Source: Trichopria drosophilae (Eukaryota > Arthropoda > Insecta > Hymenoptera > Diapriidae). From it: a DNA stretch of 64,000 bases. The translations under genes were made by a program, and so were the position numbers. Under the pieces are notes generated by a model. That model was not told the DNA's origin. It saw nothing but the letters and a program-made list of their open reading frames with translations, and did no database searches. The stretch lies in assembly GCA_030407085.1 (NCBI GenBank), contig CM059585.1, forward strand, positions 11,463,001 to 11,527,000, written 5' to 3'. The first letter of the stretch is position 1. Every line of letters starts with the position of its first letter. Positions 35,400 to 47,665 of the stretch are shown one piece after another.

Positions 35400-38040
35400 T
35401 AATTTAAGGATGCACGTCACATATTCCAGTTTGTCGGCTTCGATCGTCGATATATAATATGTATATGGCTTTCGACTAGTGAGTCACACAGACTTATACT
35501 AACAGCAGAAAATAAAGGAAGAAGAATAAGGCGGGTCGTTGCCTCGTAGTCGTATACCGTTATGGACGTCGGGATCCTCTATAGTTCTTTCTCTGTTACT
35601 CCTTCCGGCCGGGGATCCTTCTTCGATTTCTGTAGACAAAAAGAAAAAGTCGAGTTTAGGAAAGTGCCATTGTCAGACAAAAATGCATTTAAAACCGTAC
35701 AGGCAGAAAAAAACTAGTTTAATATCGTCGTGCTGCGTGAAAGGGACAATCTTTTGGAAAATATTGAAAATTAATGGAAAGTTTCTATTTTTTTTAAAGT
35801 AACTGAAGTGGTAAAGTTTTTATTGTTATGGTGAAAATTTAATTGTGATACACGTCAGTTACTTGGAAACCGTAACAAAACATTTCATGACTTTACTACA
35901 AAAACATATATATGGTTATCACGAACATTTTTACTATTCAGACAAGTAAAATTTGGTACAAGAGCGTTGTAAATTTCATAAACGGCACTTGCCCTAAAAG
36001 ATCCTACAACCTAGTTGCGTTTGTCGCCGCCAGGCGCGTACGCGACGCTCGTAGGTTTGTTGTACTCCGTTGTGCTTCCCATTATAGAAATGAGTTATAC
36101 GTAGATGTTATTTTTACATCTGTATTGTATACGGTAGTGACTATTGAAATTACTGTCGAAAATGAATAGAAACAATAGTTGTTCAATATTTGTCTTATTT
36201 GTATACGAAAACAGTTTAAATTGTAAGCTTCTTCTTTTAAATTATTTCGAGTGCGTGATAAAAACACGAGGCCAAAACAATAGCATTTTCGATTCATACA
36301 ACTATAAGACAAATTTACATAACACGTTACGTAAATATAATGCAAAGTTAATGTCCTTCGAGATAACAGGATAAAAATAGTTAAGAATTCAAATAATGAA
36401 AGACTTGGACAATCAAATGCTACTTAATGTTTCAAAATGTTAGTCAATATAGCGGATCTGGTTTATTTATGAGTTCAGAAAAGTTATGCTAGTGTTTCAA
36501 GGAATTTGAATGAATTTTCTTTCGACATTTTTGAAATAATTAATATCGATATTTTTTAAATATATCAGTCTTGTAATTTCTTTATTTTTTATATGCTTGT
36601 TGAATGTTTATAATTTAAAGTTTTATCATTTGTTTGTTTATTCGTTTATTATGAGTTATAATTTTATTCCGTGTAATGTTTGGAGTTAAAATAATTCGTA
36701 ACCATATCCCATTAAAATGAAAGAAGGTCCTTTAAAGATTGTTTAAAGAACCGGAGTAATTGCAATTTTTCGTCAGAAGAAGAGTATAATACTGAATTAC
36801 TAGGAAAACAGTAAAATGTATTCTTTTAACGAATATTGACTTTTTATCACTTTTTCCGCTTTGTGATATCATTAAGCTATTAAAAGGAGCAATTTAAGCG
36901 TTCCCATAAAATATCTATAAGTTAAGTGCATTTGAGCATGACAATATGATTATAACCGTAAAATGCAATAAAATTGTAGTTTCTAGTCGTTTCTAGAACA
37001 ATAATAAATCTGAGACATAAAATTTCTATTGAAAATTTCTATTTTGGATGTTGCTTATAACTGAAAAAGTCGTGAAATTTATAAAAAAGCGGAATTTAAC
37101 TGTTTTATTTCAAGACCATCAGTTCTCATAAACTAAAGTATGGTAGAAAATATTATTGACAAGAGACAGAGTTTGGCATTTTAGGAGTTGATTGCTTATA
37201 TTTTACCAAATTGAACTTGTTTTTTTTTAATTTTTTATTTTATAAATTTTTTTTACAGCTTGTCCCTTTCTTTTTCATTTTGCATTTCTTAATTAATAAT
37301 ATTAATTTATGTCAGATATAAAGATTTGTCTGGTTTGAAATGATAAAAATTGTATTGGCCATAGTTAATACATTAACATACTTTTTTTTATATTGTACCA
37401 CTCCCTTTTGTCTCTATTGGCGTTTTTGTAAAAAAGTTTTTTCTTTCTGTTATTTCCGCTTCGACGTAACCACCTGTAATTATATTACAAAAAAGACATT
37501 TTTCAGCACGTACAACCGATGTTTCACTGAATGAGTAAGCCATATGACAAAATGAAACGCAGGTAACTTTATATTGTGTTCGAATTTTTTAAGAATATTT
37601 CTGAGGGAAAAATATTTGGATATATAGAAACTTTTTTCGATTTACAGGACGAACTTTGTTCCCAGCAATTGAGAAATGCATAAAATTAAGATAAAATGTA
37701 CAACAATATATTTGTTTTAATCCTTTTGTGTCTTTTTTTTCCAGTTTGATTGTCATTTGGATATAGGAATAGTTTTCTTAAAATGGTTTAAAATTTATTC
37801 AAAATTTGAATAGGTACTCCTTAATGGAATTAATTCGTTCTTTTTCTTTCCAAATTTTGATTCAAGTGTTCATGAAAATCGTAAAAAATGATTCATTTCC
37901 ATTACACGGACTGAAAATTATGTCAAAAATGGTGATAAATCGAACACATTGCAGTTCACCTTCAATGAATTCCATTAGTAAATAAATGGAAATAAATGGA
38001 TTAAAAAATAAAGAGACGAAAAAGGCTGTATTTATTATTT
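35400..38040. other. upstream of the clavesin-like gene, no gene recognised
   Basis: A TATATAATATGTATATGG stretch at about 35450, some 80 bases before the clavesin Met, could belong to its promoter. A GC-richer patch at 36000-36070 (CGCCGCCAGGCGCGTACGCG) is isolated. The rest is AT-rich with only short frames. Confidence 0.4.
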
Positions 38041-38049
38041 ATTTATTGT

Positions 38050-39060
38050 AAAATAAATTCCGATTTTTAGTAAATGTCGTATATTTGTATACATTTCGAT
38101 CATATGTCTTCTTCATGACTGATGACAATTTGGTTATCAGCATCTATTTACACGATCAAAAGAAAATTGAAAAAAAAACTCCTTTTAAAGCAGAACAAGA
38201 GGGAAAACTTGAATCTTATTCTGCAGAATCTCTTATCAGTTTCCAAAATAAAAAATTATAAAACAAAACATTAATTTGCGATATTGATCCTGCAACTAGT
38301 CTTTCAATTTGGCCATCGTAAAGTCCGTTGCACATTTTACATGAAATTTTGTACAGACAATTAACTTCATCTGTATTTCCGTTTCTGTCTTATATTTTAG
38401 TGAAAATTTACAAAAGGTTGTTTTTATTTTTTAAATAAACTTTAATATTGGGATGTCTTTTACATTTTCGAGCATGAAAAGGTTTTTGCAGTGGTAAGAT
38501 TATTTATTGTGAGTAGATGCTTTAATATTGTTTGGTCAATAATTACAGTGGGCCAGTCGTTATATCTTAAGGATATTTTTCTTTTTACACTTTTGATAGG
38601 ATGATTTAACTGCTCTTTCGACCAGCCTTTTGCTTAAACTAATTTTGTATAAAAATATATAATGTCAGTAGTGATTTAGTTATCTTCTGGACCAGGTTAT
38701 TATTGTTATTATTGTCAACTGTTATGTTTAAAAATTCAGTTTTTGAGTGTTTTTCTATTACAGTCATGAATTGAATTCTTGAGTGGTTTGGATTAAAAAC
38801 CTGTGATGTCGAATCTACTTCATCTTTTGGGATCAGGGATAATATATCATTGACAAATTTTATAAAAATGGAAGTATAAAAGTTAACTTGCTGAGTGCAA
38901 TTCGTTTTATTGTTTCTAAAACTAGATTCGCTATAAGAGGAAATAATGATCTCATCCACGCAAGCAATTCCGTCTAAATATTTGTCAATGTGGCCATTTT
39001 TCCATGGAAAATGTAACAATTTCTTGAATAATATTTAGATATGTGTATTTGTAGATAGAC
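38050..39060 (-). mobile_element. decayed Penelope-like retroelement: RT and GIY-YIG remnants
   Basis: On the minus strand the frame 39019-38639 contains FIKFVNDILSLIPKDEVDS, then NHSRIQFMTVIEKHSKTEFL and NITV. These correspond to the catalytic (Y)VDDI motif and following segment of Penelope-type reverse transcriptase, with the first Asp changed to Asn. After a frame break, KRLVERAVKSSYQKCKKKN (about 38630-38575) matches the linker, and NCLYKISCKMCNGLYDGQIE (about 38373-38314) matches the GIY-YIG nuclease start (family: YKI.C..C...YIGQT). Near 38120-38060 the text GAAGAAGACATATGATCGAA resembles the hammerhead-like terminal segment seen at 40383-40410. The copy is degenerate, broken by frameshifts and 5'-truncated. 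Confidence 0.78.
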
Positions 39061-39639
39061 AATTTGTGAACATTTTCGCCTCTATTTCTGCATAGAATTA
39101 CTTTAAGATTTAACTAACATTTAACAAGAATAACCTAATCGTATTTTATCTAGTTTCCAGCGCATAATTTAAGTAATATTATCTTATTTTTTAGTAGATC
39201 TTTTTTCAGCATAAATATTATTAGAAAAAAACATATTTATATTTTTCGTTCATCAATTTTATTACGAGTACAATCACGATCCTCATCATCATCATCATCA
39301 CTGCTATTGTTATTAATGTCGTTAACATTTTCATCAATTATTTCGTCAGAATTTCTACGCCCTGCACGGGCTAATCGGTTTCCTTCATAATTTTCATTAC
39401 ATGCAACAGGATTGGGCATAAGAATATCATCAGCTCCTATGGCTCACTCGAAATAAAACATCAATTGTAACTAGACCGACAGTAGTGTTAACTTTGCCCA
39501 CAATACGTTGGATGAGCGATCTCTACTAAGGGAATATTCGCCGCAAACTGATTATGGACAAATTTAATACCATGTTACAATTTGTCCAAGAACCGCAGAA
39601 AATAAAAAAGAATAACAACCAGGAAACGTAAACAACGTT
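39061..39639. other. no gene recognised; acidic small frame
   Basis: A minus-strand frame at 39419-39237 encodes 60 residues with a run of Ser, Asp and Glu from a (TCA)n-like repeat near 39280-39300. It has no splice context or motif. It lies just upstream of the Penelope-like remnant and could be a relic of its 5' part. Confidence 0.25.
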
Positions 39640-39765
39640 TATTGGTACTAGAAGAAAGTTACAGCAACTTGGTGGTTGCGAAGAAGCAATCAATCGGCGT
39701 TGATCTAAATTGGTCTTTTCTCTTCCCCAAAATACGCTTTGCTATACCTCTCTTATTATATTCTG
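39640..39765. mobile_element. MITE copy, AATCGGCGTTGATCTAAATT core
   Basis: Shares CAATCGGCGTTGATCTAAAT and GCTATACCTCTCTTATTATA, in inverse orientation, with the elements at 34110 and 42509. The ends are less well preserved. From 39766 to 40350 nothing coding was recognised. Confidence 0.6.
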
Positions 39766-40349
39766 GCATAGGTTAAGGATTGTATAAACCAATCCCCGAA
39801 TTTGTCATTTCATATGCGCTCATATCCACTTTATTTTAAATAAATAATTTTGGTGAACAGCTATTAGCCAGTATTTTTAGACAATTCCTAGGTCAATTTC
39901 AATCCATTTAATATTATTCATATGTAGACAGTTTTGTGACAACATAATAATTTAGGGATTTCTGTATAGTTATTGTCTGTTTTGAGGCATTTTTGCTTCA
40001 GACAGTTTTAAACCACTTCGTTTGGTCAGAAAATGAATGGAATCTACCAGGCATTGAACAGACGGATTTATGTTTGTATTTTCGATTGTTTACCCTCCGT
40101 TGTTTAATACAGTTCTGATTGCTATTATCATTTCTTCATTCGGAATTTTTAAAATTTTTCAACATTTTAAACATTTTGATCATTACAATCTAAAACTAAA
40201 GCTGTAAATAAAGCTACTACGTCTATTATTAAAAGGTGATGTTTCGGAATAGTTTATGAAATCTGCAAAGTGAACTGTCTTTAAAAGTTTGTTCTTCCTG
40301 TCGTTGAAGTAATAATTAACACAAATATGACGATAATTTAAATATGTAG

Positions 40350-40445
40350 GTGATCCCATAGAGGAAAAAATAATTCTCTATGCTGAAGAAGACTCATAAG
40401 TAGTCGAAACGTGAACAAATATGTAACGAAATTTACTAACAATTT
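40350..40445 (+). ncRNA. hammerhead-ribozyme-like end of a Penelope-type element
   Basis: CATAGAG at 40357-40363 can pair with CTCTATG at 40376-40382 (stem I). Next come CTGAAGA at 40383-40389 (core CUGANGA), GACT at 40391-40394 pairing with AGTC at 40402-40405 (stem II), and GAAAC at 40406-40410 (core GAAA). Such hammerheads are known in terminal repeats of Penelope-like elements. One extra A sits before stem II. The 5' side reads GATCC rather than the G-U-H expected to pair with GAAAC, so cleavage activity is doubtful. The similar text on the minus strand at 38060-38120 suggests two element ends in opposite orientation. Confidence 0.5.
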
Positions 40446-40599
40446 TTATTTTACCATTTTCCGAAATAAATGACCGACAAAATGAAGAAAGTCCAATTGA
40501 AGATATTTTCACTGCAGTCCAAAAAGACATTTAATTTATCATTGAAATATTTTGCTATATTTAATAACTGCTTCATCATTATAATAAACGTTACTTTTA

Positions 40600-40714
40600 C
40601 CCAAACAACACAAGTTCGTCTCATGATATCCTCAGGAGCTCCTGAGGTGCTCTCGAGGATCAAAAGCGGACATACGATCCTCAGGACATCTTGGGACGGA
40701 TTGTGTTGTTTGGG
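40600..40714. mobile_element. 115-bp MITE, CCCAAACAACACAA ends
   Basis: The perfect 14-base ends CCCAAACAACACAA (40600) and TTGTGTTGTTTGGG (ending 40714) are followed inward by TTCGTCTCATGATATCCTCA against GATCCTCAGGACATCTTGGG. The phrase ATCCTCAGGA recurs within both arms. From 40715 to 41237 the sequence is AT-rich and empty. Confidence 0.8.
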
Positions 40715-41237
40715 AAGGAATTATCTTTTTTATTGAAATAATTTACTTCATAATATTCAAGTACATATTTTAATTATTAAAAGAAAATATAAACCAAATG
40801 TAAACAAAAACAAAGAAACAAAATTTTATAAAAGAAGTATTGGATAAGAAAGTATAAAATATTCGTGCAATTAAAAAAATGGTTAGTACTATACAAGCAG
40901 ATAATGTGAATAAAGAAAATCTAAACAAAAAATATATAAAGGAATGTATATAAAAAGAAAAAATATACAATTAAAATGTTTATCTGTTCCTCAACCATCG
41001 GGCTTTTATTTTCAATTTATTTTATTTATTTTTCGTTAATATTATTTTGTCTGGCCGAATTTACGTTTTGTTTACATGTTTATTTGCAATTATACGTTGC
41101 CCCTCTTCGTGCAAATTCATTTGTAATGTTTTAATTCTTATTTTAAGGCCTTCGGGAAGTCAACCGATAGTTCAAAAACTTCTATAAAATATTCGCCTAA
41201 TATTTTACAGTAACAAAACATAAAAAAACGCAGACTC

Positions 41238-41486
41238 ATTCAAATTTGAGACGAAAAACCGGTCATTTCGTGGTGTGCGACGAAGAACTGGACATTTCGC
41301 AATTGTGCGACAAAGAACCTGACAATTCAAAAGTTGCTACTATATAATAAATCACTGCAGAAGATCTTAACTGTCCGGTTCTTCGCAACAAGATTGCCAA
41401 AAGTCCGGTTCTTCGTCGCAAGTTCTGAAATGATCGGTTCTTCGCTGCAAATTCTAAAATGTCCGGTTCTTCGTCTCACGTTTGAA
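41238..41486. mobile_element. phrase-iterated foldback: CGAAGAACCGGACA
   Basis: The left arm repeats AACCGGTCATTTCG, GACGAAGAACTGGACATTTC and GACAAAGAACCTGACAATTC. The right arm repeats the inverse: CTGTCCGGTTCTTCG, AGTCCGGTTCTTCGTCG, GATCGGTTCTTCGCTG and GTCCGGTTCTTCGTCTC. Outer ends TTCAAATTTGAGACGAA and TTCGTCTCACGTTTGAA are inverted copies. It is non-coding. Confidence 0.7.
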
Positions 41487-41519
41487 AAGTTCGGTTCTTT
41501 GTACGACCCATCGATCTGT

Positions 41520-42505
41520 TCTTAAAAATGTTCTACTATTATTTATTCAAAAGAGATAAAGTAAATAAACTTAATTATTTATAAGGTATTTTGGTTTTAA
41601 ATACTAGAATGTTTCATTTTATAACGTTCAAGGATATGTGTAAGCGGTAAAAGTATACGAAATCGATTTTAAACAAAATTTTATTATCTTGTCGAACCAA
41701 TCACTTATCTACTGTTTGTATGCTGTATTTGTATATTTCATTGCAAGACAAACAAGACGCACTTCTTCTGCAGGAATATTCGCAATCCAATAATGTATAC
41801 GGAACTTTGTAATCTGGTATTCGATTTTACAAGCAATTTCCTACTAAACTATAAGTTATTATATAATTATTTTTACCGCAATAATAAAATAATCTCATTT
41901 CTTCGTTTTGTTGGTGATTTTAATATTTTAATATTTAAAACAACTTCTTTTTTTTATTATTATTCTTTCTAATTATATGTAGAACTTTTTTTTTAAGATT
42001 AAAGTTAGATTTTGTTTTTCTTTCTTTTTCAAAATTGCTTTATTAAAATCACCCTTAAAACGAAGAAAAGTTACGTTAGTTCCTTACTAATCTTAATTCT
42101 TAAGTTATTCCAAATTTCTACGCTGAACAAACAGTTTCTGCATTCAAGTATTTTATTATTTCAGTTTTTATAACAAATTTCTTATTTGTTGTTCAAATAA
42201 AACCCAGTTTTGAATATTCTATGTCAAAAGCTAATATAACATCATCACGTATACTTTTTTCAGTGCAAAAATTCTTTTTATGGTTCAATATTTCTCTTCT
42301 CATGATGATTTTTAGTGCTTATTTGTTCCAGTTTTGAATCAATATTGCTTAAAGTCTATAATGTAAATTCAAGGTCGAAGTTGTACGTAGAACATAAAGT
42401 ATCCAGGATGCTATTTGAAGCCAGTAAGATGTAGAACAGATAACTTTTGTAGTTGGCGTTATTGCTTAAATGGTCTAAAACTAGAGGGACTCTAAATGGT
42501 CTAGT
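41520..42505. other. no gene recognised
   Basis: AT-rich, with short frames only and no inverted repeat recognised by eye. Confidence 0.4.
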
Positions 42506-42508
42506 TTA

Positions 42509-42709
42509 CCATGGTATAATAAAAGTATAGCAAGGCGCATGTTGGGAAGGGGAAAGACCAATTTAGATAAACGCCGATTGGTTGCTTCGATTCCTCTCTT
42601 ATTATAACATGTTCCCATCCTGCCTCAACCGACCAATTTAGATCGACGCCGATTGGTTGCTTTTGCGCAACGACCAAATTGCTATACCTTTCTCCTTGTA
42701 TACTGGACT
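42509..42709. mobile_element. MITE with internal duplication (ACGCCGATTGGTTGCTT twice)
   Basis: Ends CCATGGTATAATAAAAGTAT (left) and, inverted, CCAGTATACAAGGAGAAAGG (right). The block CAATTTAGAT(A/C)(A/G)ACGCCGATT occurs twice, at about 42570 and 42635, as if two copies recombined. Related to 34110-34224 and 39640-39765. Confidence 0.65.
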
Positions 42710-42719
42710 TTACTGTGTA

Positions 42720-43305
42720 AATACAAACTTAACCTAAAAAGTTTTTCCTTCCACCACATTGCACTACCTTTGCTGATACGTAAATAAAAGAATTCTTCAT
42801 GGAAATTTATTTAGAATTAAAAATATTTAATTTAATTCATATTTCCATTTAAGAAAATACATCTTGGAATGTAGAACCTTTTTAACAAGAAAAAACAAAT
42901 TAATTTGAGGAAAATCGAAAATTAAGATTGTTTGAATCACTGTTAAAATTCTACAAGGGTAATTCTAATTACAGTGTACAGCCAATTAACTAATGCCAAC
43001 GAAATTAATTAGTAATTGAATGATAATTGTTGGAAATAGGTGATTTTAAAAACTCACGGACAATTCTTAATTAACTTTCTTGATATTCTGTAAGACTCCA
43101 TATATAGAAAGTAAAATTACGATTACAAAGCCCAAATTTTGAAAAATTTATTCAGACATTTTTTAATTTACATTTTGTTGCATAAATTCCTACGTTATCG
43201 TCGGACCACTTTAGAACCTTCTTAAATGTAATATATTTGGAATAAATTCGAATTATTTATTTTCCAACTAAAGAAAAGGTATTTAGAATATAAAAATGAC
43301 ATTTT
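42720..43305. other. no gene recognised
   Basis: AT-rich; nothing recognised. Confidence 0.4.
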
Positions 43306-43309
43306 GTTC

Positions 43310-43475
43310 GTCCTCCCGTGCGTAAAATCCGATTTTACGCCCCGATCGCATTATACGTCCTCAAAAAATTACGTGACTGAGATAGGAGTTTTCCACAGAT
43401 CCTAATTTATCATTCGGGACATAAATTCGAATTCTACACCCGCCCGGACGAAAAACTTTATTTTACGCCCTTAAT
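43310..43475. mobile_element. phrase-iterated foldback: GATTTTACGCCC
   Basis: GTGCGTAAAATCCGATTTTA then CGCCCC, CATTATACGTCC, GGGACATAAATTCGAATTCT then ACACCCG, and GGACGAAAAACTTTATTTTA then CGCCC. The same phrase and its inverse alternate through ~165 bases. No terminal duplication could be fixed. Confidence 0.5.
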
Positions 43476-43479
43476 ACTA

Positions 43480-44489
43480 AAAGTACTCTTTTACAATGGC
43501 AGCTAACGGACAATAATTTAATAAACTTGGCAACAACTACTGGGAGTAAGTACTTACTGCTTCGTCCAAAAAAACTATATGTGTTAAAAATAAACAATGC
43601 AGTAAAAGTTTAAAGGTTATCTAAAACCTAAAATGGATTTTCTTTATAATAATAATGTAAACTTTATATTTTTTATGATAAAATCATTTTTTAAACATAT
43701 TTCTACATCCAGTACTGTCAGTTTAACGTTGGTTAATCTTGAGGTTACGAAAAATAATGATTTTCTATCGTAAGGACAAAATTAGTACAACTGAAAATTC
43801 CCACGTAAAAAAGTTGAAAGCATATTTTAGTAATGAGAAAGACGCGTAAAAAATGACCAGATCCAAAAATGGTATCGGTTAATAGCTTCAGGATGAGTGT
43901 ACACTTTCAGGAAAGTCCAGAAAACTAAATGAAGATGTTATATTACTGCTTCCAGGGGTAGTATATTTATATTATGAAATTAACAATTGTATTTTATCCC
44001 AATATCATTGTATGTTTATTTTTTAATCAATTTTTTACATTTATTGGAAGAAATATTTCCATATTACTTTATTACATTCTTTAATCAACGTCCAAAAACT
44101 TGGCATTTTTAGCTTATTTTCGAGCCTTACTACTAAATTGTCGATTCTTTCCAGAACGACGAATTGTTAATAAAATAGTTGTAGATTACGAAAACATTTT
44201 TAGTTTTTGGTTTCATGTAGTTTTGTCCTATTAAAAACGGGGAAAATTGTGAAAAATTAATAAAATAGATACTTATTTTATCTGAATAAATCTGATATAA
44301 AATGTTTTGTTCAAAGTGATAAATTTTAACTGATTGAACATTGACACATTGAAAGAAATATTTTTGTTTCAATCTTGTTTTATATCAGAATTATTGAGAG
44401 ACTTTTTAAATTTTTTAAATGAAAAACATTATGAGCTAAAGATATTTTCCTGTAATATACAATTATTTTATACTGTATTTATCCATAGT
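43480..44489. other. no gene recognised
   Basis: AT-rich, short frames only. Confidence 0.4.
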
Positions 44490-45130
44490 TTGGAACAAAT
44501 CTACGTCCGTATTTGTGTTCGATGCAAAGTCTCCGAAACTTTGAAACATTATTTGTGCCTTTCGATTATAAACAATACATTTTTGTGTCTTATAACGGCA
44601 GACATAAAACGGAGACGGTAAAAGGAAGTTACAATTAATTTGGGATGTTTCCATGTTGAGACATATGAAATCAAAGATGTCGATTCGAGCATCTCATCCA
44701 AAACTGTCATCTCTAAACTAACATACACAATATTCCATTCATGTTTCAAAGGTTTCAACAGTGTAACACTGCTTATTGTTATTAGAAACCTTGTAATTAT
44801 TTTGAAATCATAATGTGTAATAAAGAAACCGCTTTCCCTCTACAAATAAAAGATGTCCAAAAGTAAATTAAAAACTATGAAAAAATATCCGGTGTAAACT
44901 ATTTGATAAACAAACCGAATAATACTATTGAAAAATATTAGTTACAGAAATTATGCGTCTAATTAGCAATTTGAGTCGATATATTTTGAGGTTATGTATT
45001 GGACAGCATACATAGACATTCAGGCTGAAGACGTTTCCATCGTCTCAAAAAAAAGTCATTTATAATGTCTGCTTATGAGACATTCCAAAATGTTTTAAAA
45101 ATTGTGACAAATTTCTCAGAGACTCTCATC
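44490..45130. mobile_element. foldback copy A of the GTGTCT/AGACAC family
   Basis: TTTTGTGTCTTATAACGGCA then GACATAAAAC at 44580-44610 is mirrored by AAGTCATTTATAATGTCTGC then TTATGAGACATT at about 45054-45085. The order of blocks (GATGCAAAGTCTCCG, GAAACATTATTTG, ACATTTTTGTGTCTT, GGAGACGGTAAAA) matches the better-preserved copy at 58511-59176, so the two are diverged paralogues. Confidence 0.6.
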
Positions 45131-45208
45131 TTTGCTGTGGCTGCAGAAATTATGGTCATAGACCTTACATTACTCAAAAATATAAGGGTTGATATTACGA
45201 TTAAAACA

Positions 45209-45397
45209 GTGTGGGTCGAATAACCGACAAATCATAAAGCCGACAGTCGAAAAACCGACTCGAAGAAAATGGACACATCGACATGGTGACACTCTGAAAG
45301 TCATTTTTTGAAGTGTTGGTTTTTTGACTATCGGCTTTTTTACTGTCGGCTTTATAACTTTCGATTTTTTACCTGTCGGTTTTACAACCCGCACCCT
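45209..45397. mobile_element. phrase-iterated foldback: GTCGGCTTTTTGAC
   Basis: The left arm has GGGTCGAATAACCGACAAAT, AAAGCCGACAGTCGAAAAAC and CGACTCGAAGAAAATGGACA. The right arm has GTTGGTTTTTTGACTATCGG, CTTTTTTACTGTCGGCTTTA and TTACCTGTCGGTTTTACAAC then CCGCACCC. The ~10-base phrase CCGACA(G/A) and its inverse recur three or four times per arm. Confidence 0.7.
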
Positions 45398-45399
45398 TC

Positions 45400-47270
45400 A
45401 CATAATTTTATCAATTTATAGAAATAATATTGTAATATTTGACATTACAGCTTTTATATTTCTATATTATATCGTGAACATTGTAAGAAAACACGACTAA
45501 TTGGAAAACAAATCTTAAATTTGTTGCCATTAAGGGTTTGAAATTTAAATGTAGTGAAATTATAAGAGACATTATGTATTCAATACGCCATTAAACTCCC
45601 ATGATGCACCTTCACCTTTCTTCAATGCAGAACTTGAAACTTGTACAAAACCTTGCAGTACTTTATTATCGAGATTTATAGCCTCCTAGCGATCGTTTGT
45701 GCAACCCGTTATGTACGTAATTTGTACGAACAGAGGCAGAATTTTGAAAATTTTGTTCGGTCATCTCGAATTTATGTTTTTTATTGAAATTTCCCACCTT
45801 ACCGGCGAACCACTTTAGGACCCCGTTAATGAGGTTTCGCGACGAGCGCTAGATGGCGACGAAATCCATACACGAGGTCGCACATCATTTCATATATCCC
45901 TGTCTTGTATATAAAAATGATTAAATAATAAAACTAAGCCTGTACAAGATCTTATATTATTAAATATAGGAAACTAACACATTTATAATATTATTTCAGA
46001 TATTACATATCACTTTTAACGTATGTAATTAATTTTGAATTATTATAAACAATATAAATGTTCATTTTTCGAACGAGAACTACTAAAATTTAATTTGATG
46101 ATATTATCAAATTACTAATAAATTACTAAACGATTAATTTTAAATCAACAGAACTTTACTAACGAATTAGTAGTCTTAGACAACAATGATTAATACAAAT
46201 CATAACTTATTACCTTAATCTCCGATTTTAGCAGTTTTTAATTCAGAATTAGAAAGTGGATACAGTACAAGCGACTATATTACTTATAACATTAAATTCT
46301 GCCAGCAGAGTAAAATTTTTAGTTTGCGATTAAGTTATCTTAGTTACCGATAGGGGCGTTCGCGACTTTACTTTACTTTCATTTTAGAAACCGATTTCTA
46401 TTGTGTAATCTGACATCGTGAATACACTTTCAGCAAGACATGTCATATATATTAAAACACACATTAACATGGTCTTCCTATGTCTAATTTTTATAATACA
46501 ATTTCAGTAATTAGTACTCGGTACCGTTTTATGTATTCTAAATATTTTTTCCTACACAAAAAAAGCGTACTAATGCCGTGCATATCTATACGCTATAAAA
46601 ACTGCTGCTGTTGCACACTTTATGACTAAATGAAAATACATTTCTATAGGGAGCGGCGAGCGATTTACAGAATGATCGTTACTGCCCCTAGCGGCACGGC
46701 GGTGAATGTCACTGCATCATGGGAGAAGAGAGAAAGGTCCGCTGGCTATTTTATTAGATCGTCTAGTGAATATAACCTAAAAATTGTAACCAAATTGTAT
46801 ACTACCCGAAAGTTCGCATCATTCTGTTCAATATTTTCTGGTTATATTCACGTATTAACGCCAAAAATCAGGAATTTTTAGCTCGTATTGGAACCTCGAA
46901 AAATGGAAAAGGTCATAACGGTACTACCTGATCTTACTATTTTCGGATGTGCGCTTTTGATTACTCCATTAAAATTGGTTCTCCATAACATATAAATTTG
47001 AAAAAGTACCCAAACATTTTTTTTTCAATTTTTTCCAATTTCATAAGGGATGTCAATTTTTCAAAACTATGAAGAAAAGTGAACAAACTTTACGAGAAAA
47101 ATGTTTGTTTTCAAGTTAATGTCGTTTACTCCTTTAAAAATGGTGGAAACATATGACAATTTCGAAAAATACGTATTTTATGAGTAATTCTTATATGTAT
47201 GTCAATATTAAAAATTGAATTTTTTCCATCAAAGAGTAACATTTTGTTTGATTAAACATCTCTAGTCATT
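45400..47270. other. no gene recognised
   Basis: Mostly AT-rich. A CGCTAGATGGCGACGAAAT word at 45849 and CCCTAGCGGCACGGCGG at 46686 are short GC-rich islands. The 83-codon plus-strand frame at 46630-46881 spans the second island but has no recognisable motif. Confidence 0.4.
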
Positions 47271-47274
47271 TTCA

Positions 47275-47665
47275 GGTGGATTTGATAGTCTCAATAATGG
47301 CGGATTCAATATGGCCGACTGGGAAAGTTGAAAATAGTGAATTTTATCAGTATCATTAATAAATGCACAAAAATATTTATTTTATCTCGTATTTCCATGT
47401 TTTTACTAAATTAAATCAAAATTCAGTTACGGATTTTCAAAATTCAAAATGGCATTTCCAATATGGCGTATGCATAATGTTTGAATTTTCAAGAAATTTA
47501 TTACTCGTGGTTTTTTGAGGTCGCTAAATACAAATATAATGTCAGATTTTCCAAATTCCTAATGGCGGTCCGAATATGTCGGATATTTGCCCAAAAATAA
47601 ACCTGATTGACTCGGTTATTCCTGAGTTTTTAGGGCCGCTGAATACGGCCCTATATTTGGAAGAG
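47275..47665. repeat. three degenerate AAATGGCGG modules in tandem
   Basis: AATAATGGCGGATTCAATAT then GGCCGAC (47295), AAAATTCAAAATGGCATTTC then CAATATGGCG (about 47440) and CCTAATGGCGGTCCGAATAT (about 47560). Between them run ACTCGTGGTTTTTTGAGGTC, GCTAAATACAAATATAATGT and CAG-type links. Same word order as the arrays at 4.4, 27.8 and 29.5 kb. Confidence 0.6.

Noticed and set aside
36000..36070. GC-rich CGCCGCCAGGCGCGTACGCG patch as an exon
   Set aside because: Too short, not bounded by splice sites in a sensible frame, and without recognisable protein similarity.
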